In this document: in pieces, positions 10,479 to 23,038 of the stretch
Position numbering within the stretch: position 1 is the stretch's first letter
Layout of the letters: each line of letters begins with the position of its first letter
DNA from: Zerene cesonia
Lineage: Eukaryota > Arthropoda > Insecta > Lepidoptera > Pieridae
Reading direction: 5' to 3'
Length of the DNA: 64,000 nucleotides
NCBI RefSeq assembly: GCF_012273895.1
Contig: NC_052109.1
Coordinates: 186,001 to 250,000, forward strand
Program-made: the position numbers and the translations under genes
Notes under the pieces: generated by a model
Seen by the model: only the letters and a program-made list of their open reading frames with translations
Database searches by the model: none
Told to the model about the DNA's origin: nothing

Positions 10479-12705
10479 ATGTTAAAGTTTTCCAAATGTT
10501 TACTTTTGTTTGCATTCGTTATTACGAGAGTCCAGACATTCTCGGTAAGTTGTTTTCAAACTCAGTTTTTTTTCTTTTTTCCTTTAGACTTACCTGTTAA
10601 TAGCATTTTCTTTAGATTTAATCCGAGTACCTGTTTATAACCTATGTAAAACGGTGAAAGAAATCATCATGAGAAAACCGGCATGTCTAAGAATAAAAAA
10701 ATAAAAGAAAATTCGACGGCATGTGACATCTACCAACCCGCACTTGGCCAGCGTGGTGGATTGTGGGCTCAATCCTCATAGGAGGCCTGTGTCCGCGAAG
10801 TGAGAACATATACTTAGTCTGGCCATAAATACTGTTACACTTAATTATAAAAAAATATTACATTTGAATTTCGAATCTGTCNNNNNNNNNNNNNNNNNNN
10901 NNNNNNNNNNNNNNNNNNNNNNNNNNNNNNNNNNNNNNNNNNNNNNNNNNNNNNNNNNNNNNNNNNNNNNNNNNNNNNNNNNNNNNNNNNNNNNNNNNNN
11001 NNNNNNNNNNNNNNNNNNNNNNNNNNNNNNNNNNNNNNNNNNNNNNNNNNNNNNNNNNNNNNNNNNNNNNNNNNNNNNNNNNNNNNNNNNNNNNNNNNNN
11101 NNNNNNNNNNNNNNNNNNNNNNNNNNNNNNNNNNNNNNNNNNNNNNNNNNNNNNNNNNNNNNNNNNNNNNNNNNNNNNNNNNNNNNNNNNNNNNNNNNNN
11201 NNNNNNNNNNNNNNNNNNNNNNNNNNNNNNNNNNNNNNNNNNNNNNNNNNNNNNNNNNNNNNNNNNNNNNNNNNNNNNNNNNNNNNNNNNNNNNNNNNNN
11301 NNNNNNNNNNNNNNNNNNNNNNNNNNNNNNNNNNNNNNNNNNNNNNNNNNNNNNNNNNNNNNNNNNNNNNNNNNNNNNNNNNNNNNNNNNNNNNNNNNNN
11401 NNNNNNNNNNNNNNNNNNNNNNNNNNNNNNNNNNNNNNNNNNNNNNNNNNNNNNNNNNNNNNNNNNNNNNNNNNNNNNNNNNNNNNNNNNNNNNNNNNNN
11501 NNNNNNNNNNNNNNNNNNNNNNNNNNNNNNNNNNNNNNNNNNNNNNNNNNNNNNNNNNNNNNNNNNNNNNNNNNNNNNNNNNNNNNNNNNNNNNNNNNNN
11601 NNNNNNNNNNNNNNNNNNNNNNNNNNNNNNNNNNNNNNNNNNNNNNNNNNNNNNNNNNNNNNNNNNNNNNNNNNNNNNNNNNNNNNNNNNNNNNNNNNNN
11701 NNNNNNNNNNNNNNNNNNNNNNNNNNNNNNNNNNNNNNNNNNNNNNNNNNNNNNNNNNNNNNNNNNNNNNNNNNNNNNNNNNNNNNNNNNNNNNNNNNNN
11801 NNNNNNNNNNNNNNNNNNNNNNNNNNNNNNNNNNNNNNNNNNNNNNNNNNNNNNNNNNNNNNNNNNNNNNNNNNNNNNNNNTAATAAATGTTATTTGCAG
11901 TTAACAATTTTCTTTTTTCTTTATTACAATATTTATGGCAAGACTAGGTATATGGGCCGATGATGATGGTGATGAATTTATGTTCTGAATTTTCTTCCAT
12001 ACAATTTTACGAATAGAAAAGCTGAAATTAGTTAAAAAAAAAGCCGTTGATATTTTTATTTAACACATTCATACTTCTCATATTTAAAAACCTGGTTTCT
12101 AGTTGACCCACGAGCCTGATCGCCTGGCGGGGTTGCCCCGGGCGCGCGCGAGGCTCGAGGCGCAGGACTCACGGCTGCTGCCATCGTTGCAAGACCTGGA
12201 GGTGCTGAAGAAGGTGGCCCAGGTGCTCGTCACCATTGGAGAACAGGTATTGGGATAGGTAAACGTCATTGTGTCTTTGTGATGCATTCACTAAGAAAAC
12301 TTGAAGATAATTTGTATGTTCTGATTTAGTTTTAGATTATGTTAAGATTAAAGTATTCATAAAGCGTTATCTTTACTTGAAATAAAGTTAGAACTATGAA
12401 AGCTATGAAAAACTCATTAACAAAGATTAAAGGGGATGTAAAGTGATTAAACAGGTACTACCTAGGTAGATAAAAGACATTCGAAAGAAAACAATACTTT
12501 TATAATATGGGCAGTAATATACAGACTAGTGACCTGATTACCTAGAGTCACTAATCACTGCATCATTAGGTTTATATTTTGTTAAATACATGAATAATAT
12601 TTTAATATATTTCAGGTGATTCCATCAATAATTGGCGACGGCTCGACCAAAGGGAGCACCACTGCCACAACAGAGGTTCCCCACGATCCCGTGCACTTGA
12701 ACTAA
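10479..12705 (+). CDS. Small secreted protein of unknown function, three exons visible
   Basis: Exon 1 is 10479-10544 and encodes a signal peptide (MLKFSKCLLLFAFVITRVQT) ending at a GTAAGT donor. Exon 2 is 12103-12246 and exon 3 is 12616-12705, ending in TAA. All joins are phase 0. The spliced product is about 99 residues: signal peptide, a basic segment rich in Arg, a probable amphipathic helix (LQDLEVLKKVAQVLVTIGEQ), then a Ser/Thr-rich tail ending in VHLN. It has no cysteine in the mature part. Intron 1 contains a 1,000-N gap, so an extra exon could be hidden. I do not recognise the family. The signal peptide, TATA box and AATAAA signal all agree with a real gene. Confidence 0.7.
10720..10815 (+). 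repeat. Lepidopteran SINE-like repeat fragment
   Basis: Contains CTACCAACCCGCACTTGGCC, AGCGTGGTGGATTGTGGGCT and AGGAGGCCTGTGTCC, the block order of a widespread lepidopteran repeat. It lies in intron 1 just before the gap. A related copy in the opposite orientation lies at about 15695-15810. Confidence 0.55.
10882..11881. other. Assembly gap (1,000 N)
   Basis: Exactly 1,000 N inside intron 1 of the small secreted-protein gene. The round length marks a placeholder rather than a measured distance. Confidence 0.99.
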
Positions 12706-12761
12706 TGAATTTTTTTACGTAATAGGTTTCTTACAAGCGACTTTCGTAATTATTTTATATG

Positions 12762-12767
12762 AATAAA
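12762..12767 (+). terminator. Polyadenylation signal of the small secreted-protein gene
   Basis: AATAAA 57 bases after the TAA stop at 12703-12705, a normal distance for a short 3' UTR. Confidence 0.55.
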
Positions 12768-14396
12768 TAAGTAAGGGTTAGATGTATAATTTATTTGTAT
12801 GTTGGTTACCCTGAATAATATGGTACTGGATATGGTATGTACTACTCTTTAACTTGACTTATTGAAAAATAAAACTCGGTTGCAACTAGGCTATAAGTTA
12901 TTTCCATAATAATAATACTTTCGCCTGCGACTTCGCTTATAGGGAAGTAGAATCAAAGGTATCATAGTTATCCTACAATTATAATACCTTGACAATTCAC
13001 CTTAGCTGGAAAATTGGATAATAAAACGAAAAAAAGAATTTATAAAATTGCATTTAATCGTATTAAACTACGCTGAACCAAAATAATCTATTTAAGCTTT
13101 TATAAAAAAAACACTATTTCTATTTATCAGAGTTCAAAAATGAATCTCACAAGAACTAATTCACGGTCAAGATAAAATTAAATAATATGTACGAGTTTTA
13201 TTGACGAAACTTGCATCATCAGCAATTTTTGCAATGCAATGTTTGTAGCCGGGGCGGCCTTACATCTGTTTACACTTCATTCTAGTGACAATGGGGATAA
13301 ACTAACACCTATATTCTCACATATGAATAAATTGCACTATAACGGTGTTCAAAGTCCACAATTTTAATCTTGTTTAATTGCATTTTAACTAATTTAAACT
13401 TATAATGTAGAGTTCAGACCGTACGGTAAATAACTAAAATTTACCTTCTCACCCGAAAAGTGAAAAATATAAACAACAGAAAAAACTGATTTGTCTGTCT
13501 GTTTAATGTGGCTGTTGCCATACTCATTTATAATGAGACCTCCACTCACCAAAATTAAATGAAACATATCCAACAGTTTAGTCATCTTACTTTCCATTAT
13601 ATCATGCAAATGATACTGTGGACAATAGTAAAGTTATCTTACTCTTCACAATCTTCACACATTACACAGATTCTTCCAATCAAAATTATTGCATAATAAC
13701 CAATATTCAATTGTAAAGAGGCATACATTTTATTTATTACAAAGGCATACATAAAAATAATATTGGCGGTCTTTTTATTGAGTATGGTAGTGCTGTCCCC
13801 GCCCAGTATGAGATAACTGAAAATACTATTATTTTGCTATTAATCACACTTTACTATAACATTACTATTTACTATTTACTATTTACTATTTACTATTTTA
13901 CTATTAATCATATTATGTCAACCACATTTCAATACGTCTATGTACTTTTTTATTTTATTTCAATTGACAATAAATTAATTCTATTATATATTTTTTATCG
14001 AAAATTCGTTTACATATTACAAATATCATAACCGCAAATCAAATTGAAGATCGACCTTAGATTTTCAAGTACACAGCAAAGGCCCTGACCACATTTGTAG
14101 GGGTCAAAGTTCGTGATCAGTTTATTTCATACAAAATTTACTATTTATTAACACTGACAGTAATTGCTATTAGATGGTATAGCATTTGTTAAGTCTATTT
14201 TGGAAATAATGAGGATCATTATTTGCTATTATGTTGTTATTTTGAAAGGCAAAGCAAAAGTAAAAGTAATAAATCCTCTAAATGAGACAAATGCAAAACC
14301 TTTTAACAGTATTAGTTTGCATTGAAGCATCTGAAGGCTAAAAAAATATGCATAAATTTTACTAATCCAACTATAATCCTACTAATATCCTACTAA
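12768..14396. other. Intergenic, AT-rich, no supported gene
   Basis: Lies between the polyadenylation signal of the small secreted gene and the Helitrons downstream of the pickpocket gene. It holds a heptamer tandem tract at 13859-13906. Short open frames at 13400-13609 and 13834-14031 are AT-driven and match nothing I know. Confidence 0.5.
13859..13906. repeat. Short tandem repeat, TTACTAT heptamer
   Basis: About six consecutive ATTTACT/TTACTAT units, the last ones slightly altered. Confidence 0.75.
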
Positions 14397-14528
14397 TCCT
14401 ACTAATATGATAAATGCGAAAGTTTGGAAGGATGTGTGTGTGTTTGTTGCTCTTTCACGCATTCATTTTTATCCCGATATTCCTACGGGATACGGACTTA
14501 CGCGGGTGAAGCCCCGGGGCGCAGCTGG
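14397..14528 (+). mobile_element. Non-autonomous Helitron-like element
   Basis: Starts TCCTACTAATATGATAAATG (the usual lepidopteran TCCTACTAATAT.ATAAATGCGAAAG start) and ends GGGGCGCAGCTGG before a T. The 3' part, CGATATTCCTACGGGATACG then GACTTACGCGG, is shared with the element ending at 15154. Confidence 0.65.
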
Positions 14529-14748
14529 TGTATTATAAAAGTAATTTTTTAAGCGTGAAAAATAATCTAACATAAATGACTACAGTTAAAAAAAGTACAA
14601 TTAAACAAAAATGGAGGACTGATTTCTATGATAGATACCTGTAATGCAGATGACCAGGCACTCACATATATCACAGATATAACCTAAAACTATAGATATA
14701 AATGTTTTTTTTTTCATAAATATCTTATACCTTTAAACGAGCAATTCT

Positions 14749-14750
<2 letters not shown>

Positions 14751-14797
<47 letters not shown>
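14751..14797. repeat. (TA)n microsatellite
   Basis: An uninterrupted TA run of about 46 bases at the left side of a Helitron-like element. Confidence 0.9.
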
Positions 14798-14799
<2 letters not shown>

Positions 14800-15154
14800 G
14801 GGATCTCGGAATCGGCTCCAACGATTTTCATGAAATTTAGTATATAGGGGTTTTCGAGGGCGATAAATCGATCTAGCTAGGAATTTTTTTTAGAAAATGT
14901 CATATTCGTGTTTTATTCGTGTTTTTTTTTCCCTGACATCTATTGGTGAATAGTAATACTATTTTGCTTCGTAGATAGCTGGACAACTGAAATAATGTCA
15001 TATTCGTGTGTTTTTTTTCCTGACATCTATTGGTGAATAATAATACTATTTTGCTTCGTAGATAGCTGGACAACTGAAATAACACAGGCACTTTTTATAC
15101 CGATATTCCTACGGGATACGGACTTACGCGGTTTCAACCGCGGGTCACAGCTAG
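14798..15154 (+). mobile_element. Helitron-like element with an internal tandem duplication
   Basis: The 3' end is CGATATTCCTACGGGATACG...GGGTCACAGCTAG directly before a T, as in the neighbouring Helitron. Inside, 14899-14995 and 14996-15083 are two nearly identical units (each with CTGACATCTATTGGTGAATA and CGTAGATAGCTGGACAACTG). The 5' boundary is uncertain because of the TA run. The minus-strand coding sequence of the pickpocket gene runs into its right end at 15134-15154. Confidence 0.6.
14912..14917 (-). terminator. Possible polyadenylation signal of the pickpocket gene, inside the Helitron
   Basis: The minus strand reads AATAAA about 217 bases after the stop codon at 15136-15134. If it is used, the whole 3' UTR would be transposon-derived. 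Confidence 0.35.
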
Positions 15155-18100
15155 TAAATGTTTAAAGGCATTGGCCCGCGTCTTGTGCTCTGTGCGCCGC
15201 TGATAGTGGTGGTACCAACGAAATGTGCTGAAGTAAATCATTTCCCAAAAGTTCATTAAGCCCATACCAACTATTGTCATCCAATGGCTGCTGATATACA
15301 CTGGAAAATTAGTTTATAACATAATATATTCGAATTTTATTGAAGCGCCATCTTGACACAAATCAGGGAAATATTGATAGAAAATAAATTAATATTTAAT
15401 TTAATCCAACTTTTTATCGACTTTCTTTGACCAATTTTACATACTCCCGAGTTATGACGCCACTGATAGTTAAACACACACGCACACACACAAACACAAT
15501 AAACTTATAAAAGCAAGTTAAAAATATTCACCCGCAAAGTCGAACCAGCGGTACGTGACTCCAATGCTATAGAACTCTTGCCGGTCTGACGCAAACAAAA
15601 TATGGATCATTGTAGAATTGGGAAAACCGAGTAGTTTTTTGCTGGAAATAAATAATCAAACAAATTATAAGTCATTTTTATCATCATTATCATCAGCCCT
15701 CTACAAATTATTATGTTTCCACTACAGAGACGCAGGCCTCCTAAATTAGGGTTCACGCTATAATCTGACCAAGTACGGGTTGGTAGCAAGTCGTCAAGCT
15801 TTCGATTCCGATTGCCACTTGAAACGCTGGTTTCCTGGCGATATTTTCTATCACCATTTCAAGCCTGATGATGTGAATAATGCGCAGATAAATTGAAAAG
15901 AAATCAATTTTCTGCACGCTTACCTAGTTTCAAACATTGAGCCAGCGCTGATATTGTGATATAAAGTAGAGTTTAAAATGTCCAACTAAACTGGATAGAA
16001 TGTAGTATGATGGTAACTTTGAAAAGGAACTATTCATAATCACTTGAAAAGGGTCAACTTCACATTAGATATTAAAACGATGTACCAATATATGATGACT
16101 AGTAACATACATAAACTTGTCTGCAAAGTATTTATTGGATGGTTGGACCCTCTGCCTCGTGAGCGCGGCGGAGCGCGAGACGTGCGCGCAGGGCGGGCGG
16201 CAGTGACGGCAGTCCACCGAGTCCGCCATCTCCTCCGTGGCGCCGTGTGCCAGGGAGCTGCCCGGGAAGTACTGCCCGAGCATCTCTGAAGCGCGGAGAT
16301 GTAGCATTTTTTTTTTAATATTTAATTCAATACTGACTTGCTTTCATTCAAGAAAGTGCTGAAAACTGGGAAGCTAGAAGAAGTTGGAATTGGTTGAATA
16401 AGTTGTATATTCGTTAAAAAGTCTACAGGAGATAGTGATGTCCTGTGTCGGAATAGGATTTCTCAGAATGAAAAGACCGCCAAATATAAAATAATATTAC
16501 TACGAATCATTGAAGATTTAAAGTAACAATATTTTTTAAGCATAAAGTAATCACTTGCGAATTTCTTATCGACATATTTGTTTCTCCCCAACCCATATAC
16601 ATCGCACCTCGGTGCTTAACGATGCACTTCAAGTACTCCGGCGTGCAGACCTTCTGCGCGGGCGCGGGCAGCAGCGCGGGCGGCGCGCACGAGCACAGCG
16701 CCTCGGCCGCGGCGCGCCGGCACGCCGCCAGGCACTGCGGCGAGGCGCCCCGCCGCGCGCACCCGCTCTGCACACCCCAACCCACACCCGCACCCCCACA
16801 CCCAATACTCACTAATATCACAGTTTTATAATACATAGAAAAATATCATAAATGCTAATCCTACTTCCTTACTATATTATCTACTTTTTATATCTTAGTA
16901 TTGTACCATTTATTATTTTACTATATTATAAATACGAAAGTACATGAGTTTGTTTTTCTTTCACGTCGAAGTAGAGTCACTTTGTGTTATGATATTGTGC
17001 CTGGAGATGGTAAATAGGCTATCTAGCTGAGGCAAATTTTACAGTGGCGACAATGCCGTTGCCATGGCATTTTTCTGTAGCTGTTCACAAACAATATGTA
17101 TTGAATGTGACACTATAAAGACATTTTCTGAACAAATTAAAAAGACCTTAAATATTTATATAATTTTTCTTTAATTAAACCAAGTAGCAAAGTAACAAAT
17201 TGTGAGTTGTTTAAATAAGCCTTTTATTGTTATTTTACATACCAAATTTTCGTCAATATTGACATCGCTGGCCACGACCTGCTGTCGAGTTTTCAGTTTG
17301 ACGGTGAGCAAATAGTTTTTTGGAGATGAGAACGACTGCACGCCGCTACTGTCCCGAATCGGATATTGAACGCCACCAAAAATAACCACCTATTAAAGTA
17401 AACGTTAAAGAATGTATAGTCCAAAACAGAAAAAATTGTCAAACAAATAATAACAGTTTTGCTCAATTTAGAAAGCGTTTCATCAAATAACTATAATTCA
17501 TTTTAATATGTTAAAATTATAATGATCGAGAACATGATAAATACTTGTAAAGTTAAATAACTTAGGTGAACCAATAGTTTACTTCGGTGTCGGTGCCAGG
17601 ACGACGAAGAAACATGAAGTCGTCAACATCATCTTTCACGATCGCTACAATGCCAGTGCCATAATTGTATGAATGTAAATACATTGGAGCTCTTAATGAA
17701 TCTTCTGGTCTACAATATAAATTTTCACTTATTAAAAATTATTCATCACCTCTAGAAATTAAAACTTAACTATACCCGTTTTGTTCTGTTGCTTAAACGA
17801 ACCATTTTTTTTTAATAATCCCTTACTTCTGAACATTTTAAAGCCTTATTACAGTAAGTGATTACTTACAGATAGTCACTGATTCGTGACTCTGTACACT
17901 TTTTATGATCGACCCCACAGTCGGAACATTAGTTTTCAAATGAAGCATCAGAATGATTAATTAAAATGAATAGTACAGATCTACGTGGGTTTTCATTAAG
18001 AAAGCGTAACACACAGACTGATAGAAGGACGGACATATTTACTATCGCTTTCGTAACTATCAAAAACTCTAACGTGTATCTGGAGTTCATGACACAGCAG

Positions 18101-19569
18101 AAGCCGTTTGGAGTCATGCGCGCGGCGAACAGGTGCCGGCACGGGATGCTCTTCCCCTTCCACTCGCAGTACACCAGCATCTCTCCACATCCCGGTGATA
18201 ACTGGACACATTCTTTCATAGGTCATTCAAAATTAAAATTCTGACGACTTATTTAATTGATTTGATGTGAATTTCATTTATAGCAATTAAAAAGACAAAC
18301 GTTAAGTAATAAAGATTTAAAATATAATAAGAAATTTGCACAATCGAGCAAAAGTAAGTACCTTTAGCAAAACATTAGTAACGTTAGTCTCCTGATCAAC
18401 AGTGTCAAGGAATTTGATGAATTTCAAGTTAAACTTGGTGCTGGTGCAGCTCACGAGCCCGCCGTACGCCAGCAGGTTGCTCTCTATGGCCTCTAGAGTG
18501 AATGTTTTGTTTCTGTCTCGCAGATTTCTGCAATATTAATAGTAATTCAATATTATTTACTTTAAGATAATTTACGTAATTATAATATCAAATCTTTTAA
18601 TGTACTCGTATGTGTCACAAAGCGGATGGAGCAATGAGTTTGCCATTTACCTACCACATATTCCGCCATCCTGGATGGGGAGGAGTCTTACGGTATTGTC
18701 CGCTTCGGTAGGTGTATGTTTTTGTACAAATTAAACTTACCACGAAAAAAAAGATTTTATTAAAATTTAAAACACCATATGCTTATTCCGGACTAACGGA
18801 GGATAAACAAAATATAGCCATGATAACATAGACCGTAATATGTCAACTGCAGAGAAGTTTTCGATTTTAATCAACCAAACAACAAGCGGACAAAAACTAA
18901 TCTTCCCTCTCTATGATATTAGTATATTAGAGATGTAGAATCTCCTCAATTCTAAACAATTAACTTACAAAGTTCTAGCATAGCTCTTAAGCGCTTTCCG
19001 ACTGATGACATTATAGCTGCACAGGGCTATGGCGGGGAACTCCATTATTACCGGTTGCTGCCGCGCCAGGTGCGGGCTCACTACCATGTTAGGAGCTTCG
19101 ATCATGTGAGTTATGTCTGTTACTAGTGTGGCTATACCGAAAGTTAGCAATAGGACACCGAGGACCCAATAGATGTGTCTGAAATCATAATTGTAGTAAC
19201 TGAGTAGTGTGGCGTAGGAACTCGACGTGCGTGTAGCAGAATTTATTAGAATTATGTACTATTTTTTTCTTGAAAAAAGTGTGTTAACATACTGTGTAAC
19301 ACATTTAAACTGTTTTATGGCATAATTTTTCACAAATTTTGTAGAAGTTATAACAAAATTAAAAAACTGTATTACCCATAACGTCCCGTACTTCTCTTGT
19401 ATAACAAACGAATGCACATACTATGGTTATAAAACTCCTTTGCAGCATCTACGAAACTCTTCCTCAGTCTCATCTCAAGCTTAGACGGATACAAACCAAA
19501 GAGTGGAAGCCTTCGTCGGTGGGTCCTTTGGATTGTTTTGTACCACTGTTCGGGGTCTACTGTCCTCAT
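15134..19569 (-). CDS. ppk: Pickpocket-type DEG/ENaC sodium channel subunit, ten exons
   Basis: Exons: 19569-19376, 19178-18969, 18527-18362, 18201-18074, 17709-17583, 17389-17243, 16767-16608, 16285-16111, 15641-15532, 15300-15134. The phases all agree and give 527 residues, normal for insect pickpocket subunits. Features in order: short cytoplasmic N-terminus; TM1 at about 66-87; the extracellular start FPAIALCSYN at 112-121, diagnostic of the family; a Cys segment with CEW..C...G.CC at about 195-225; a Cys-rich region in exons 7-8 (CxSCAPP, VCTPEYLKC, DCRHCRPPC); then TM2 at about 474-496. Oddities: no HG motif after FYNHS; the pore motif usually GxS is GMG (484-486); no RxC segment was found before exon 7; exons 7-8 are extremely GC-rich; the last six residues come from a Helitron. 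An upstream exon cannot be excluded, since AACTTCAG lies just before the ATG. The numbered pickpocket orthologue is not resolved. Confidence 0.88.
15695..15810 (-). repeat. Lepidopteran SINE-like repeat fragment in a pickpocket intron
   Basis: Minus-strand copy of the repeat at 10720-10815, recognisable from CAGGCCTCCTAAATTAGGGT and CCAAGTACGGGTTGGTAG. It lies in the intron between exons 8 and 9. Confidence 0.5.
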
Positions 19570-22500
19570 TGTCTTTAGTATAATTTTGTATGTACTCTGA
19601 AGTTTTAATTTTGATATATGACTTGATGGGATGAGTTACATATAATATTTGAATTTATATATGTTAAGGTTTCATTTCGTTTAAACTTATATTACTTTTT
19701 GCTTGGGTAACTGTTTACTAATTTATGTATCTACATCGTGTTTCGTCGTCGTTGATAATTTCAAAATTATAGTGATCAGTAAATCTTACCTTTCTAATAA
19801 ATTAACTATATAATATCGTCTGATTTCGTATTTTTGAATGGTTTAATTAAACTTGAACAATGTCCTTTGTAAGGTCTGAAACAAATGCATTGTTGATTGT
19901 ACGTTGGGCGTTTGCCTGCGTGACTGAATAAATAATTGTTTTATAGTTAAATCGTTTTACTGTAGGTCAATTATTGTACATAATTATCAATTGAAGCGAA
20001 TCACGCGAGGCTTGTGTGCACTTTTCTATATTCATATATCTTATCTATGTTTGTTAATCACTGGCTGTGCCCCGGGGGGGATATCACGGAAATGTCATCC
20101 CCCATTTTGACGCAAATCAATCTGTAAAGTTCATCTCTGGAAGTTCTAATTTATTCAACATTAGATATATATTTAGGTCTTCCTCATTTTAATATGTAGC
20201 TATAGGGTTTACTTGCATATCGATCGACGCAGTAGTTTTCTAACCAAAGATTATTTTGTATTTATTAGAGAAATATTAAAGCTAGTTGAAATATCTTTTA
20301 TTTATACTTGGGAAACTGAAAAAGGAACAGGCACTTCTATCGAGGGACACCTTAATTAAATAAATAAAACACATTTTGTTGGTAACTCATTTGTCATATA
20401 ATTTATTTCGGAATCTATGGGGTAATTATTAAATATTTTGAGTTCAAAGTCGAATACATTTTTAATGGTTTATATTTACACTACTAAAATTGCTAAAGTT
20501 TATAATCAGAAATATAATTACGAAAAATTGTGCATTTGAACATTACATTTTAATTTAATTTCATAGTTATTCTTCATATATTACATATTTTATTCAAATC
20601 ACATTAATTCACAGAATCACATTTATATTTTATACAATCAAATAGTCAAAGAGGTAAATTGTTTGTTGAAAGGCGACGAAATGCATTCATCGATGGGTAA
20701 ATATCCAACTATGGGTAAAATGCATTTTTTAAAATATACCCATAATATTCTTAATTTTGCCCACATTCGTACTAATTAATTTAAAAATCGTAATAGTCAC
20801 GACTATCACATACTACTAATGTGCAAGCCGAAAGCTACTTCTCAATACTGACTGGTACCAGCTTTGTTTACCATATTTACACTTCGTTAACACTAATACA
20901 CCTTTGGCGTTCAAATTAATAATAAATAGTCAACAAAACTACAACTAAAGCATTAAATAAAATAATCTTTAACAAAATCCCCAACTTCTTTGGAGTTATT
21001 GTGTTATCCATTGCTGCTCTACTACAGAATTCGAATTTCAGGTATGAAAAAATATTGTAGGAAAGCAGTAATGTATAACATAACGATTGCATTCTAACAA
21101 ATCTTGTGTACGATCTTTAAAATAAAAGAAATAATATATAAAACTAATAAGAGATGATAGAATTTATACAGATTTTGGATAACATGCAATTTCTTCTCAA
21201 TTGATAAATTATAATAATTTTAAACGAAAGGCGAAACATATCATAAGGAACAGATACAATACTTATATAACGTAAATAATCTTATTGTATTTTATACATT
21301 ATTTCGGTCAAATATAAGAATAAGTAAATATTTAGAAGTAAGAAGTAAATATTGCTATTTGATAGCTTTACAAAAATAATACGTATTTTGTACGCTTGCA
21401 TCCCCATATCACATGAATTAATGTGTTCTTAGTATAGACTTGAATATTCATTACAATTAAAATGTATATGATTTAAAGAAATAATATTACAATACAACAC
21501 AGCGTATTTTATTATTTAAAAATGACACTTTACAATTTTTTTTTTTTCTTTAACATGATACGACTTTCCACGTATTCTTTTAAATATTATAAACGATCGA
21601 TCGAAATGATTTAATATAGATATATTATATAGATATATAGATTGAAATTGTTATCTACAAGTAATATAAAATATGAAAATCATTAATACCCACATGAAAG
21701 TTGTAGATATTTTTATTGCAATCTTAACACAAAATCTATGTTAACTCTAATGTGTATTTATTGATTGAAATACTCCTTTCGCATTTATATCGAAAAGTGG
21801 TCATTACATTAGTATTTTGTGTGTTGGCTTATATAAATTGAAAATAGTGATTTTTCAATGCCTGAAATGATTTTTAGAGCCACAATAAAGATTACATTCA
21901 AATTAACTGAATAATTTTCTAAATCTATTAATAATATAACATGTAAATGAGAAGTTATCTATTGATAAGACTCAATATTGCCCCCAACGCACTGTGATGA
22001 AAAAGCTTGTGAAGTCTGCTAACAGGCACAATAAATACCACATTGTACTCGATTTCTTTGGAAAAGCTCTTAACCTATTTACAGCAAGCTTCTTTTTATG
22101 TTTATCTTTGAAATAGATAATATACTATTAGACAAATCCTAGTCAAAGTTATAGGAAAAATTGTGCGAATATCCGATTTTTTATAGGTTCTACAAATTTC
22201 ATTAGAGATTTAGTGATACATTGCAATTCCTTGGAGTTAGTACAAATATTCCTTTATGTTCGATTATTACTTGGCTAAGAATAAAAGGTGTAATTTTAAT
22301 TGGTAATAACAAGCATAGTATTTACTCCTTCTAAAACTTTATAACGAATTATCACACAAACTGTATTTCGGATATTTATAGAAACGCAAAGCTTTATATA
22401 GAGGTTACTACTTATTTTCAATCGAATAAAATATCATAAAGAAAACGAAATTTTTTATGTGTAGAACATTGATTACCCGCTCGTGAATAGCATAAAACAT

Positions 22501-23038
22501 ATATATGTCTATTAAAAGCAGGAATGTATTATAGTTATTGCAGCTTCCTGTAAAATTACGTTTTTAATTGTGCATATAAATCTCGTTTGCCGGGATAATA
22601 ATCACATCTTATATCGCGATGCAAGTGGTGATCGTATATATTCATTGAGATGGAATCGATAAACATTTCGCCAAAACAAGCGAACACACATCTCAAGTCG
22701 AACGCACGCGCTCCGTGCTCGTCCACCGTACAGTACAAGTGAACCATAACATTACAAATTCAACATACATCGCACCGTTCGCACCACAACAGCCAGCAAT
22801 GTATACACCACACATTTTCCTTTTCATCACGCATACATCGCCCATCCATACAGTATAATGTATCGCACATGCGAGCAATGTATACACACACGCACACAGC
22901 CCGGCACTACAGTGTGCAGCGCTGCGAGCGCTCCGCACTCACCGCGTACATCGCTGGCGGCGCGGCGGCGCGGCGGCGCGGCGGCGCGGCGGCGACGCAT
23001 CACACGTGCGCGGGCGCGCGCGCGGGCGCCGGCGCGGG
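19570..23038. other. Intergenic region upstream of the pickpocket gene and downstream of the twin-CCC gene
   Basis: About 3.5 kb, strongly AT-rich for most of its length. The right end (22.7-23.0 kb) becomes GC-rich and is probably 3' UTR of the twin-CCC gene. It includes a CGGCGGCGCG tandem tract. No coding exon was recognised; open frames at 22556-23042 are GC or Arg/Ala artefacts. Confidence 0.5.
22960..22997. repeat. GC-rich tandem repeat, CGGCGGCG type
   Basis: Roughly four units of an 8-base GCGGCGCG-like repeat just downstream of the twin-CCC stop codon, followed by further GCGCG runs to about 23040. It lies in likely 3' UTR. Confidence 0.75.

Noticed and set aside
10858..11907. Large reading frames crossing 10882-11881, 25469-26468 and 52332-53331
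   Set aside because: They consist almost wholly of N and are artefacts of unresolved sequence.
14900..15091. Minus-strand frame with a duplicated FQLSSYLRSKIVLLF peptide
   Set aside because: The duplication is the tandem unit inside the Helitron, not a repeat protein.
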